Positions 32,458 to 40,965 of a stretch of DNA of 64,000 nt are shown piece after piece. Position numbers and translations under genes: made by a program. The stretch's first letter is position 1. The number at the start of each line of letters is the position of its first letter. Under the pieces are notes generated by a model. That model made no database searches and was not told the DNA's origin. It saw only the letters and a list, made by a program, of their open reading frames with translations. This DNA comes from Aeromonas rivipollensis (GTDB taxonomy: Bacteria; Pseudomonadota; Gammaproteobacteria; Enterobacterales; Aeromonadaceae): contig NZ_CP149130.1 in the NCBI RefSeq assembly GCF_037811135.1, forward strand, positions 2,042,501-2,106,500, in the 5' to 3' direction.

Positions 32458-34125
32458 ATGACGCTAAAGCAGAAAATTCTGTTGCTGGGGGCCATCCCCG
32501 TGCTGCTGATGGCCCTGGTGGTCAACCTCAGCAACTATCTGGTGGCCAGGAGCGACCTGGAGTCCGAGCTGGTGGTGGCGAGGGACAAGGCGGTCAAGGA
32601 GCGCAAGGCCCTGCTCAGCAGCTACCTGATGCTCGCCAAGACGGCCATCGACAAGGCCTATGCCGAGCCGGACAGCCCAGAGGCCCGTGCCCGGGTGAAG
32701 GAGCTCCTGCGCCCCTTGCGTTATGGCAGTGACGGTTACTTCTTCGTCTACGACTTCCAGGGCAATACCCTGCTGCTGCCCACCCGCCCCGAGGTGGAGG
32801 GCAAGAACCGCTGGCAGGACAAGGATACCAAGGGCACCTTCCTCATTCAGGAGATCGTCAAGGCGGCCCGTGAGGGGGATGGTTACTCGGAGTACTGGAC
32901 CAACAAGCCCTCCATCGGGCGGGATGCGCCCAAGCTCTCCTTCAACCTGGTGCTCGACAAGTATCAGTGGGTGGTGGGAACCGGCTTCTACATAGATGAC
33001 ATCGACACCGAGCTGGCGGCCCTGCGCAGCGAGCGCGAGGAGAACATGCATGATTCCCTGCAAGGCAGCGTGCTGCTCATTCTGGTGATCCTGGGGATCA
33101 CCCTGGCGGTGACTGTGGTGCTCGGCAACCGGGTCACCCGGCCGCTGGCGGATGCGGTTGCGGCCCTCAATGACATCGCCGACGGGGAGGGGGATCTGAC
33201 CCGGCGCCTCAAGGTGCAGAGCGAGGACGAAGTGGGCCAGCTGGCCAGCGCCTTCAACCGCTTCGTGGAGCGGATCCAGTCGGTGGTGAGCCAGGTCGGG
33301 GAGACCAGCCATCAGCTGCTGGGGGCCGTGGACAGGCTGCACAGCTTGAGCGAGCACGCCGACCGGCAGATGCACGGCCATGGCCGGGAGACGGATCAGG
33401 TGGTCACAGCCGTGACCGAGATGAGCTCCACCGCCCAGGAGGTGGCGGCCAGCGCCTCCAACGCGGCCACGGCCACCAGCGACGCGGCACGGGAATCCGA
33501 TGCGGCCCGTGAGGTGGTGGGCAGCGCCATCGGCAGCATCAACCGCCTGGTGGAGGAGGTGCACACCGCCTCCGGCGTCATCGAGCAGCTGGCCCAGGAG
33601 ACCGGCAAGATAGGATCCGTGGTGGAGGTGATCCGCGGCATCGCCGATCAGACCAACTTGCTGGCCCTGAATGCGGCCATAGAGGCGGCCCGGGCCGGTG
33701 AGCAGGGGCGCGGCTTTGCGGTGGTGGCGGACGAGGTGCGATCGCTGGCCGGTCGCACCCAGCAGAGCACCAAGGAGATCAACGAGATGCTGCAACGACT
33801 GCAAAGCGGCGTCAAACAGGCGGTGGATGTGATGCAGGCCAGCGAATCGCGCAGTCAGGAGACGGTGCAGGAGGCGAGCCACATCGCCAGCTCCCTCGAC
33901 AGCATGGTGACGGCGGTTGGCACCATCAACGACATGAACATCCAGATAGCGACCGCCGCCGAGGAGCAGCATGCGGTCTCCGAGGAGATCAACAAGAACC
34001 TGGTGGCCATCCAGCAGATCGTCAGCGAGCTGACCGAGGCCGCCGGGGAGTCCAACACCACCACCCGCGCCCTGGCCGACACGGGTGACAAATTGCGTCA
34101 ACTCGTCTCCCGCTTCCGTTACTAG
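32458..34125 (+). CDS. Methyl-accepting chemotaxis protein with single Cache domain
   Basis: A 555-residue inner-membrane chemoreceptor. TM1 (ILLLGAIPVLLMALVVNL, residues about 6-24) and TM2 (VLLILVILGITLAVTVVLG, about 203-222) flank a periplasmic sCache_2-type sensor with the DGYFFVYDFQGNTLLLP and YQWVVGTGFYIDDID signatures, which in relatives bind small organic acids. A HAMP domain and a coiled-coil signalling domain follow, with the strictly conserved hairpin tip ADQTNLLALNAAIEAARAGE. The C-terminus ends SRFRY, with no CheR-tethering pentapeptide. AAAGGAAG precedes the ATG. GTCGATAA at 32342-32349 resembles a flagellar sigma28 -10 box, but its -35 match is poor. It sits next to a citrate-type sensor and tricarboxylate transporter, so an organic acid ligand is a fair guess. 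Confidence 0.93.
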   Translation: MTLKQKILLLGAIPVLLMALVVNLSNYLVARSDLESELVVARDKAVKERKALLSSYLMLAKTAIDKAYAEPDSPEARARVKELLRPLRYGSDGYFFVYDFQGNTLLLPTRPEVEGKNRWQDKDTKGTFLIQEIVKAAREGDGYSEYWTNKPSIGRDAPKLSFNLVLDKYQWVVGTGFYIDDIDTELAALRSEREENMHDSLQGSVLLILVILGITLAVTVVLGNRVTRPLADAVAALNDIADGEGDLTRRLKVQSEDEVGQLASAFNRFVERIQSVVSQVGETSHQLLGAVDRLHSLSEHADRQMHGHGRETDQVVTAVTEMSSTAQEVAASASNAATATSDAARESDAAREVVGSAIGSINRLVEEVHTASGVIEQLAQETGKIGSVVEVIRGIADQTNLLALNAAIEAARAGEQGRGFAVVADEVRSLAGRTQQSTKEINEMLQRLQSGVKQAVDVMQASESRSQETVQEASHIASSLDSMVTAVGTINDMNIQIATAAEEQHAVSEEINKNLVAIQQIVSELTEAAGESNTTTRALADTGDKLRQLVSRFRY

Positions 34126-34130
34126 TCACA

Positions 34131-34168
34131 TTTTTGCCGTCTGGACGTCATTTCCAGACGGCAAATTT
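34131..34168 (+). terminator. Terminator after the chemoreceptor gene
   Basis: Thirteen-base arms TTTGCCGTCTGGA (34133-34145) and TCCAGACGGCAAA (34153-34165) with a 7-base loop, followed by TTT. It separates the chemoreceptor from the ROK regulator operon. Confidence 0.8.
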
Positions 34169-34229
34169 GGGGATCGGCGCAGAATGTGGGAAAATCGCGC
34201 CATTCGTTCCTTTCGTTAGCCCCTACCCT

Positions 34230-35441
34230 ATGAATGAGATCGTGAAAGGCAGTATCGATTTGATCCGTCAGCTCAACTACGGCCTGGTCTACGCCAGCCT
34301 GGAAGAGCACAAGGAACTGTCCCGTACCGATCTGTCCCGTTTGACCGGCCTCTCGCCGGCCAGCATCACCAAGATCACCCGCGAATTGCTCGATGGCGGT
34401 CTGGTGATCACCTGTGGCGAGAGCTCGGTGGGCCGTGGCCGTCGTCAGACCCTGCTGCGCATCAACGAGCGCCGCTTCCAGTTTCTCTCCATGCGCCTTG
34501 GCCGCGGTTACGTGGACATGGCGCTGTTCGATCTCGCCGGTCACTCCCTGGCCCGTCATCGCCACCTGTTCAGCGAGTCGGAACGCGAAGACCTGCTGGC
34601 CAGCCTGGTGCGGGCCATCGAGGGCTTCTTGCCGAAGAAGGCCCTGCGGCTGGCCTGCATCGCCCTCTGCCTGCCCGGGCAGGTGGAGCGCCACTCCGGC
34701 ATGGTCAAGCACTTCCCCTTCTATGATCTGCGCAACTGGCCGCTCGGGCCCAGCCTGGAGGAGGCCTTCGAGGTGCCGGTGCTGGTGAGCGGTGACGTGC
34801 GCACCTGGATCCAGGCCGAGCGGGAGTGGGGCGCCGCCAGGAACTGCGCCGATGCGGTGCTGGTGTTCGTCCACAACGACATAGGGGTGGGCATGGTGGT
34901 CAACGGCCAGCTCATCGAGAGCGAGTCGGCCCTGCTCGGGGATCTCAGCCACCTGCAGCTCGAACCCTATGGCCAGCGCTGCTACTGCGGTGGCTTCGGC
35001 TGCGCCTGCACCCTGGTCACCAACCAGGCCCTGGAGGCGCAATATCGGGACCTGCGCGAGCGGATGCAGGAGCACGATCTGCCGGCGAGCGTCAACATCC
35101 GCGAGCTGTGCGAGCTGGCGCTGGCGGGCAACAGCCTGTGCCAGGACATACTGCATCAGGCGGCGGGCCGGCTCTCCCGGGTGCTTGCCAACCTCATCTG
35201 CCTGCTCAACCCGGGCAAGCTGCTGCTGGGGGGAGAGATCACCCGGGCCGATCGGCTGCTGTTCCCCATGCTGCACCAGTCCCTGGCGAGCCAGTTGCCG
35301 GCGGAATACCTGGTGCGCCTGCAGATCGAGTCCACCCATTTTTACGAAGATCCCACCAAGCCCACCTCGGTGCAGGTGCACAAGGCCCTGCGGGATGGCA
35401 GCCTGCTGCTCGACCTGTTGCGAGGTGACAGGGAGGCATGA
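34230..35441 (+). CDS. ROK family transcriptional regulator (NagC/Mlc type)
   Basis: A 404-residue DNA-binding repressor. The N-terminus holds a winged helix-turn-helix (LSRTDLSRLTGLSPASITKITRELLDGGLV, about residues 30-59), close to Mlc/NagC in sequence. The ROK body carries the zinc-site motif with His241 and CYCGGFGC (Cys251, 253, 258); the residue before His is Ser where relatives have Gly. The start at 34230 (MNEIVKGSIDLI) aligns with Mlc/NagC; the longer frame to 34134 overlaps the upstream terminator. No strong ribosome-binding site is visible. Unusually, its stop overlaps the start of a CitA/DcuS-type sensor kinase gene (ATGA), so sugar-type repressor and two-component system share an operon. 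Its effector could be a sugar or phosphosugar, which I cannot determine. Confidence 0.88.
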   Translation: MNEIVKGSIDLIRQLNYGLVYASLEEHKELSRTDLSRLTGLSPASITKITRELLDGGLVITCGESSVGRGRRQTLLRINERRFQFLSMRLGRGYVDMALFDLAGHSLARHRHLFSESEREDLLASLVRAIEGFLPKKALRLACIALCLPGQVERHSGMVKHFPFYDLRNWPLGPSLEEAFEVPVLVSGDVRTWIQAEREWGAARNCADAVLVFVHNDIGVGMVVNGQLIESESALLGDLSHLQLEPYGQRCYCGGFGCACTLVTNQALEAQYRDLRERMQEHDLPASVNIRELCELALAGNSLCQDILHQAAGRLSRVLANLICLLNPGKLLLGGEITRADRLLFPMLHQSLASQLPAEYLVRLQIESTHFYEDPTKPTSVQVHKALRDGSLLLDLLRGDREA

Positions 35442-37021
35442 GGCTGGGGTTGCAAGGACGCATCCTGCTCATGCTCTGCCTGGTCAGCCTGCTGCAACTG
35501 GTGCTGCTGAGCGGGGCCAGCTACTACTACGTTGCCGAGCAGCGCTACCGGGAGGTGGGGGATCAGGCCCTGGACGTGGCGCGGCTGGTGGCCCGTGAGC
35601 CCGGCGTCATCGCCGGGGTGAAGCGGGTCGATAGCGCCCGCCTCAACGTGCTGGTGGAGCGGATGCGGGCCGAGGTCGGTGCCAGCTACATCGTCATCGG
35701 TGATGAGGAGGCACGCCGCCTGGTGCACCCCAATGCGGACCGGATAGGCAAACCCATGATGGGGGACGATCCTGCCCGCGCCCTGCGGGGGGAATTCTAC
35801 ATCTCCCGCGCCCAAGGCTCCCTCGGGGTCTCGGTGCGCGGCAAGGGGCCCATCCGGGATGAGATGGGCAGGGTCATAGGCGTGGTCTCGGTCGGTTATC
35901 TGGTGCGGGACATAGAGGCGGACCTGCAGGGCTTCCTGCGTTTTGGCCTCGCCATGACCCTCCTCATAGTGCTGCTCAACAGCGCCGCCGCGGCCTGGCT
36001 GGCCAAGCGCTACAAGCGGGCCCTGCTGGGGTTTGAGCCCGAGCAGATAGGACGTCTCTATGCGGAGCTCGACTGCACCCTGCGCACCGTGCGCGAGGGG
36101 ATACTCACCATAGACGGGCAAGGCAGACTCACCTCCCTCAATCCCAACGGCATCCGGCTGCTGCGCCTCGATGAGCGGGCCGCGCAGGCCGCCATAGGCC
36201 AGCCCGTCACCCGCTTGCTGCCCGGCAGCCGCATGCTCTCCCTCATTCAGGATCCCCGGCCCCAGTACGACGAGGAGATAGTGCTCAACGGCCAGTCCCT
36301 CATCGTCAACCGGCTGCCCCTGGTGCAGGAGGGGCGGCTGATTGGCGCCGTCTCGAGCTTTCGGCGCAAGGACGAGCTGGCCGAACTCAGTGCCCAGCTC
36401 TCCCAGGTGCAGGCCTACAGCGATCTGCTGCGGGTACAGACCCACGAACACAACAACCAGCTCGGCACCATAGCCGGTCTCATCGAGCTGGGCGCCACCC
36501 GGGAGGCGCTCGCCTTCATCGGCCGGGAGGCGGCCACCGAGCAGACCCTGCTGAGCTTTTTGATGGGAGCCATCGCCAAGCCCAAGGTGGCGGGCCTGCT
36601 GCTTGGCAAGTACCACAGGGCCCACGAGCTGGGACTGGTGTTGGAGGTGGATCCGGATTCCCGCCTGCACGACATTCCCGCCCGGGTCAGCGGCTCCCAG
36701 CTGGTGACCCTGCTTGGCAACCTCATCGACAATGCCTTCGAGGCGACCCGCCGCCACGGCGCTCCCTACCAGCCGATCCGGGTTTCCCTGAGCGATCTCG
36801 GCCAGGATCTCATCCTGGAGGTGGAGGACGGGGCTGGCGGCGTCGATCCCCGGTTGGCAGACAGCCTGTTCGAACGCGGGGTCAGCAGCAAGGTGGAGCC
36901 CGGCCACGGCATAGGGCTGGCTCTGGTGCGCAAGACCCTGGATGCCCTGCAGGGGGCCATCGCCATCGAAGCCACGGCGCAGGGAAGTTGCGTCGTCTGT
37001 TACATTCCCAAGGAGGTGTGA
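35438..37021 (+). CDS. Sensor histidine kinase, CitA/DcuS/DctS family
   Basis: A 527-residue membrane kinase for a di- or tricarboxylate signal. TM1 (about residues 9-31) and TM2 (about 168-188) enclose a periplasmic Cache/PAS-like sensor of about 135 residues (GASYIVIGDEEARRLVHPNADRIG). A cytoplasmic PAS region (about 215-310) is followed by the family-type H-box RVQTHEHNN with phospho-acceptor His336, and an ATPase domain with NLIDNAFEAT, EDGAGGVD and GHGIGLALV. The gene overlaps the ROK regulator upstream by four bases and abuts the response regulator downstream. The convergent tctCBA genes suggest that it controls tricarboxylate uptake, but no binding data can be read from sequence. Confidence 0.92.
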   Translation: MRLGLQGRILLMLCLVSLLQLVLLSGASYYYVAEQRYREVGDQALDVARLVAREPGVIAGVKRVDSARLNVLVERMRAEVGASYIVIGDEEARRLVHPNADRIGKPMMGDDPARALRGEFYISRAQGSLGVSVRGKGPIRDEMGRVIGVVSVGYLVRDIEADLQGFLRFGLAMTLLIVLLNSAAAAWLAKRYKRALLGFEPEQIGRLYAELDCTLRTVREGILTIDGQGRLTSLNPNGIRLLRLDERAAQAAIGQPVTRLLPGSRMLSLIQDPRPQYDEEIVLNGQSLIVNRLPLVQEGRLIGAVSSFRRKDELAELSAQLSQVQAYSDLLRVQTHEHNNQLGTIAGLIELGATREALAFIGREAATEQTLLSFLMGAIAKPKVAGLLLGKYHRAHELGLVLEVDPDSRLHDIPARVSGSQLVTLLGNLIDNAFEATRRHGAPYQPIRVSLSDLGQDLILEVEDGAGGVDPRLADSLFERGVSSKVEPGHGIGLALVRKTLDALQGAIAIEATAQGSCVVCYIPKEV

Positions 37022-37687
37022 GTGATCAAGATCCTGATCGTCGAGGATGATCCGGCCATTGCCGAGATCCACCGTCGCTTCGTGCAGCGGCTGGCGGGGT
37101 TCGAGGTGCTGGGGGTGGCGCTCACCCTGTTCGATGCCAGAGAGCAGATAGCCATACTCCAGCCCGATCTGGTGTTGCTGGACGTCTGGCTGCCGGACGG
37201 GGAGGGCTTCTCCCTGTTGCGGGAGCTGCGTCAGCGCGGGGCCCACCTCGACGTCATCCTGCTTACCGCCGCCCGTGAGGCCGCGGCACTGCAGGAGGCG
37301 ATGCGCCTCGGGGTGGTGGATTTCATCTTGAAACCCGTGGTGTTCGAGCGGCTGCGCGATACCCTGGGCAACTATGCCGAGAGCCGCGCCGCGCTTGCGG
37401 CCCTGGCGGACATCGATCAGCAGGCGGTGGATGCGCTCTTTGGCACCCCGCTGCAACAGGTGGCGGCGGGCGGCCTGCCCAAGGGGATAGACGCCCTCAC
37501 CCTGCAAAGGGTGCTGGCGGCCCTCAATCAGGAGGGGGCCAGCGCCGAGGAGATAGGCAATCGGGTTGGGGTGAGCCGCACCACGGCGCGCCGCTATCTG
37601 GAGTTTCTGGTGGGCCAGCAGCTGGCGAGCCCCGAGCTCGAATACGGCACCGTCGGGCGGCCGGAGCGGCGCTACCGCCAACGTTGA
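37022..37687 (+). CDS. Response regulator, CitB/DcuR family
   Basis: The cognate DNA-binding partner of the upstream kinase; its GTG start follows the kinase stop with no gap. The 221-residue protein has an N-terminal receiver domain with the acidic pair Glu8/Asp9, phospho-acceptor Asp54 (LVLLDVWLPDGEG) and Lys104 (FILKP), and a C-terminal helix-turn-helix of the CitB type (ASAEEIGNRVGVSRTTARRYLEFL). It ends just before a terminator shared with the convergent tctA gene. An inverted repeat upstream of tctC is a candidate target. Confidence 0.93.
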   Translation: MIKILIVEDDPAIAEIHRRFVQRLAGFEVLGVALTLFDAREQIAILQPDLVLLDVWLPDGEGFSLLRELRQRGAHLDVILLTAAREAAALQEAMRLGVVDFILKPVVFERLRDTLGNYAESRAALAALADIDQQAVDALFGTPLQQVAAGGLPKGIDALTLQRVLAALNQEGASAEEIGNRVGVSRTTARRYLEFLVGQQLASPELEYGTVGRPERRYRQR

Positions 37688-37707
37688 ATGGTCGGTTCAC
37701 ACCCCCA

Positions 37708-37736
37708 AAAGAAGAGCGCCTGTTGGCGCTCTTCTT
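37708..37736. terminator. Bidirectional terminator between the response regulator and tctA
   Basis: GAAGAGCGCC (37711-37720) pairs with GGCGCTCTTC (37725-37734) around TGTT, flanked by AAAA on the left and TT on the right. It serves both convergent operons. Confidence 0.85.
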
Positions 37737-37749
37737 GTGATGGCGGGGA

Positions 37750-39282
37750 TCAGGTCGGGTCGGATTGCAGAGTCGCCACCGGCGTGCGACGGGCCTGCCA
37801 CCACTGCCAGAGCGGCAGCAACAGCATCACCAGGGTGACCAGGGTGAAGCCCAGGGTGATGGGGCGCTCCCACAGGAAGCTCAGGGAACCGTCGTTGATC
37901 ACCAGGGCCCGGCGCAGGTTGTCCTCCAGCATGCCCCCCAGGATGAAGCCGAGCAGCATGGGGGCCATGGGGAAGTCCAGCAGGCGCAGCCCTATGGCCA
38001 CCAGGGCCACCAGCACCATCACATAGATGTCCATGGTGTTGAAGGAGACCAGATAGACCCCGATCAGCGAGAACAGCAGCACCATGGGGATGAGCACGGG
38101 GCGCGGCACTTGCAGTATCTTGGCCAGGTAGGGAATGAGCGGCAGGTTGAGGATCAGCAGCACCACGTTGCCCAGATACATGGAGATGATCACCGACCAG
38201 AACACGTCAGGGTGCTCCATGAAGAGGCGCGGGCCGGGCTGGATGCCGTAGGCGATGAGGGCCCCCAGCATCAGGGCCGTGGTGCCGGAGCCCGGGATCC
38301 CCAGGGTCAGCAGCGGCACGAAGGCCCCGCTGGAGGCGGCGTTGTTGGCCGCTTCCGGTGCGGCTATGCCGGTCAGACTGCCCTTGCCAAACTCGTCCCG
38401 TTTGCCCTTGCGGGCGAAGTTGCGCTCGGCCCCATAGGCCATGAAGGAGGCGATGGTGGCACCGGCCCCCGGCAGCACGCCGATGAGGAACCCCAGCACA
38501 GAGGAGCGGGCTATGGGGGGCGCTATCTCCTTCACCTCGTCCCGGCTCAGCTTGAGGGAACCGAGCTGCTGCATCTTGCTCGCCTCCTCCTGGCTGGTGT
38601 CCTTGCCCGGGCGCAGCACCGTCATCAGGATCTCCGCCAGGGCGAAGGTGGCCATGGCCAGCAGCAGGAAGGAGAAGCCATCGCGCAAGTCCGGGAGATC
38701 GAAGGTGAATCTGTCCACCCCGACGCTGCGGTCGATGCCGACGGTGGAGATCATGATGCCAAACAGCGCCATGATCAGCGCCTTGAGCACCTGGCCCTTG
38801 CCGGCGAAGGCCGCCACCGCGGAGAGCCCGAGCACCATGAGGGCGAAGTAGTCCGCCGACTGGAACGAGAGGGAGACCTTGGCGAGCAGGGGGGCCGCCA
38901 CCATCAGGAAGATGGCCGACAGGGTGCCGCCGACGAAGGAGGCGTAGGCGGCGATGGCCAGCGCCTTGCCCGCCTGCCCCTTGCAGGCCAGCGGATAGCC
39001 GTCGATGGCGGTGATCATGCTGGCGGAGCAGCCAGGGGTGTTGATCAGGATGGAGGCGGTGGAGCCGCCGAACATGGAGCCGTAATAGACCCCGGCCATC
39101 AGGATGATGCCGGAGGCCGGATCCAGCCCGTAGGTGATGGGGATCATCAGGGCGATGGCGGTGACCGGGCCCAGCCCCGGCAGCATGCCGATGAAGGTGC
39201 CGACGAAGCAGCCGACCACCACCATGAAGAGGTTGATGGGCATCATGGCGGTGCCGAGCCCTTGCAGGATTCCGTCTAACAT
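37750..39282 (-). CDS. tctA: Tripartite tricarboxylate transporter large membrane subunit TctA
   Basis: The large (510-residue) polytopic permease of a TTT-family transporter, with about 12 hydrophobic segments. Family signatures include GTFIGMLPGLGPVTAIALMIP near the N-terminus, GSTASILINTPG, and GVLPGAGATIASFMAYGAE with GIAAPEAANNAAS in the second half, showing the internal duplication typical of TctA. It imports citrate-like tricarboxylates (substrate inferred) together with TctB and the binding protein TctC. The order on the minus strand is tctC-tctB-tctA, with short gaps. Confidence 0.95.
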   Translation of the reverse strand: MLDGILQGLGTAMMPINLFMVVVGCFVGTFIGMLPGLGPVTAIALMIPITYGLDPASGIILMAGVYYGSMFGGSTASILINTPGCSASMITAIDGYPLACKGQAGKALAIAAYASFVGGTLSAIFLMVAAPLLAKVSLSFQSADYFALMVLGLSAVAAFAGKGQVLKALIMALFGIMISTVGIDRSVGVDRFTFDLPDLRDGFSFLLLAMATFALAEILMTVLRPGKDTSQEEASKMQQLGSLKLSRDEVKEIAPPIARSSVLGFLIGVLPGAGATIASFMAYGAERNFARKGKRDEFGKGSLTGIAAPEAANNAASSGAFVPLLTLGIPGSGTTALMLGALIAYGIQPGPRLFMEHPDVFWSVIISMYLGNVVLLILNLPLIPYLAKILQVPRPVLIPMVLLFSLIGVYLVSFNTMDIYVMVLVALVAIGLRLLDFPMAPMLLGFILGGMLEDNLRRALVINDGSLSFLWERPITLGFTLVTLVMLLLPLWQWWQARRTPVATLQSDPT

Positions 39283-39291
39283 GGGTTCTCC

Positions 39292-39753
39292 TTATCCCAG
39301 CAACTGGGTGAACAGCCGACCCGGCTCGAGATAGACATTGAGCCCCTTGGTCAGCAGGGCCCAGAAGATGAGGGTGAAGGGGATACTCACCTTGCAGGCG
39401 AAGGCGAGGCTGCGCTCGCCCATCAGCAGGATGCCGCCGATGAGGAACAAGATGGTGGCGATGAGGAAGCCGAGCCAGCCGAGGGCCAGGCCATAGACCA
39501 GCATCAGCCCCAGCAGGGCGAACACCAGCCGCCAGTTGCCGGACTCCTTGCCCAGTCGCTCTCCTCCCGGCGAGCAGATCAGGATCAGGGAGAGCAGGAC
39601 CCCGACACCCGCCAGGGCATAGGGCAGGGTGCTGGCGGTAAAGGGTTCATATTCGTCCCCCGGGTAACCGGGGATCTGGGTGGCGTGATAGCCGTAGGCG
39701 AGGGAGAGCAGCAAAAACAGCAGCCCTCCGAACCTTTCCTTGGTCAGTCGCAT
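39292..39753 (-). CDS. tctB: Tripartite tricarboxylate transporter small membrane subunit TctB
   Basis: A 153-residue protein with four predicted membrane helices, the size and topology of TctB. Segments such as PYALAGVGVLLSLILIC and ALLGLMLVYGLALGWLGFLIATILFLIGGILLMG form paired helices. It sits between tctC (42 bases upstream) and tctA (9 bases downstream). TctB sequences vary widely, so position and topology carry most of the evidence. Confidence 0.9.
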   Translation of the reverse strand: MRLTKERFGGLLFLLLSLAYGYHATQIPGYPGDEYEPFTASTLPYALAGVGVLLSLILICSPGGERLGKESGNWRLVFALLGLMLVYGLALGWLGFLIATILFLIGGILLMGERSLAFACKVSIPFTLIFWALLTKGLNVYLEPGRLFTQLLG

Positions 39754-39795
39754 GATGACTCCGATGGGCGGGCCTGGCCCGCCACAGGCTGAGGG

Positions 39796-40761
39796 TTACT
39801 TGATGAAGCCGAGCTCGCGCATCAGGCCGCCAATTTGCTGCTCCTGGCTGTTGAGGAAGGCGGTGAACTCGGGGCCGGCCTGATACTGGTTGATCCAGCT
39901 GTTGCGCGCGCGCACCACTTCCCACTCCGGCTTGTCGTACATCTGCTTGAGCAGGGCGGCGAACTCGGCGGACTGCTCGGGGCTGACGTCGGGGGAGGCG
40001 AAGTAGCCGCGCCAGTTGGCAAAGACGGTGGGGTTGCCCTGCTCGGAGAAGGTGGGTACCTGGCTGGCGTCCGGCATCCGCTCCGGGGCGGTGACGCCGA
40101 GGATCCGCATCTGGCCGGACTTGACCGCCTCCATCGCCTCACCAAAGCCGGTGGAGAGCACCTGGGTTTCCCCCGCCAGCACCGCTGCCATGGCGCTGCC
40201 GCCAGCGTCATAGGCCACGTAGCGCAGCTTGCCGGCATCGGCCCCCGCATTCTTGAAGGTCATGGCGGCCACCAGGTGATCCAGGCTGCCGCGGGCGGAG
40301 CCGCCGGCTATCTTCACCTTGGCGGGATTGGCTTCATAGGCGGCCAGCAACTGGGCCCAGTTCTGATAGGGGGAGTCCAGGGGCACCGCCAGCGCCTGAT
40401 AGTCGGCGATGATGGCAGCGACCGGGGTGAGATCCCGGAAGGATTGCGGCAGCTCCTTGGAGAGGGACTTGACGATGATGGGTGTGGAGTTGACCAGCAG
40501 CGTCTTGTCGGACTGTGCCGAGGTCTCGATCAGGTGAGCGATGGCCTTGGCGCCGCCGCCGGCCGAGATGTTCTGGTAGGAGGCGGTGGTGATGAGGCCG
40601 GACTTGGTGAGGGCCTCGCCGGTGCCACGGGCCGTGTTGTCCCAGCCGCCGCCGGCGCCGCCCGGGATCAGGAAGTGGACTTCGTCTATCTTGGCCTGGA
40701 CGCCGAGGCTGGCCCCCAGCAGGCAGCAGAGCAGGGTGTGCTTGAAGGTTCCTTGCAACAT
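39796..40761 (-). CDS. tctC: Tripartite tricarboxylate transporter substrate-binding protein TctC
   Basis: A 321-residue periplasmic binding protein with a signal peptide (HTLLCCLLGASLGVQA, cleaved near residue 23). The mature part has TctC/BUG-family features: IDEVHFLIPGGAGGGWDNTARG at the ligand loop and the downstream NISAGGGAKAIAHLI block. It captures a tricarboxylate (inferred) for TctAB. It is the first gene of the operon and follows an inverted repeat, GATTG-N5-CAATC, which may bind the regulator encoded at the other end of the cluster. Confidence 0.93.
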   Translation of the reverse strand: MLQGTFKHTLLCCLLGASLGVQAKIDEVHFLIPGGAGGGWDNTARGTGEALTKSGLITTASYQNISAGGGAKAIAHLIETSAQSDKTLLVNSTPIIVKSLSKELPQSFRDLTPVAAIIADYQALAVPLDSPYQNWAQLLAAYEANPAKVKIAGGSARGSLDHLVAAMTFKNAGADAGKLRYVAYDAGGSAMAAVLAGETQVLSTGFGEAMEAVKSGQMRILGVTAPERMPDASQVPTFSEQGNPTVFANWRGYFASPDVSPEQSAEFAALLKQMYDKPEWEVVRARNSWINQYQAGPEFTAFLNSQEQQIGGLMRELGFIK

Positions 40762-40807
40762 GGTGTTCTCCTTGTGATTGTTGCGAGGAGGTTAATTAAT
40801 CGTGTCT

Positions 40808-40822
40808 GATTGGAAAACAATC
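40808..40822. promoter_or_regulatory. Inverted repeat upstream of tctC
   Basis: GATTG-GAAAA-CAATC lies 47-61 bases before the tctC start in an AT-rich patch. Place and symmetry fit an operator for the adjacent CitB-type regulator or the ROK repressor; the recognised sequence of neither is known. Confidence 0.35.
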
Positions 40823-40895
40823 TGGCCGTAATGGCTATTAAGGCTGTTGTGCCCATTCTGTTCATTCTGGTCATGGGGAGAAGGGGTCTTTCGGC

Positions 40896-40919
40896 TTAAA
40901 AAGAGACGAGGCTCGCCTC
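40896..40919 (-). terminator. Terminator of the MltF-like gene
   Basis: On the minus strand GAGGCGA pairs with TCGTCTC (one G-T pair) around GCC and is followed by TTTTTAAG. It lies 47 bases beyond the transglycosylase stop. Confidence 0.75.
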
Positions 40920-40965
40920 TGGTGAAGAGGGAGCCCCGCCTGCGGCTGGCGCTGGTTTGAGCTGC

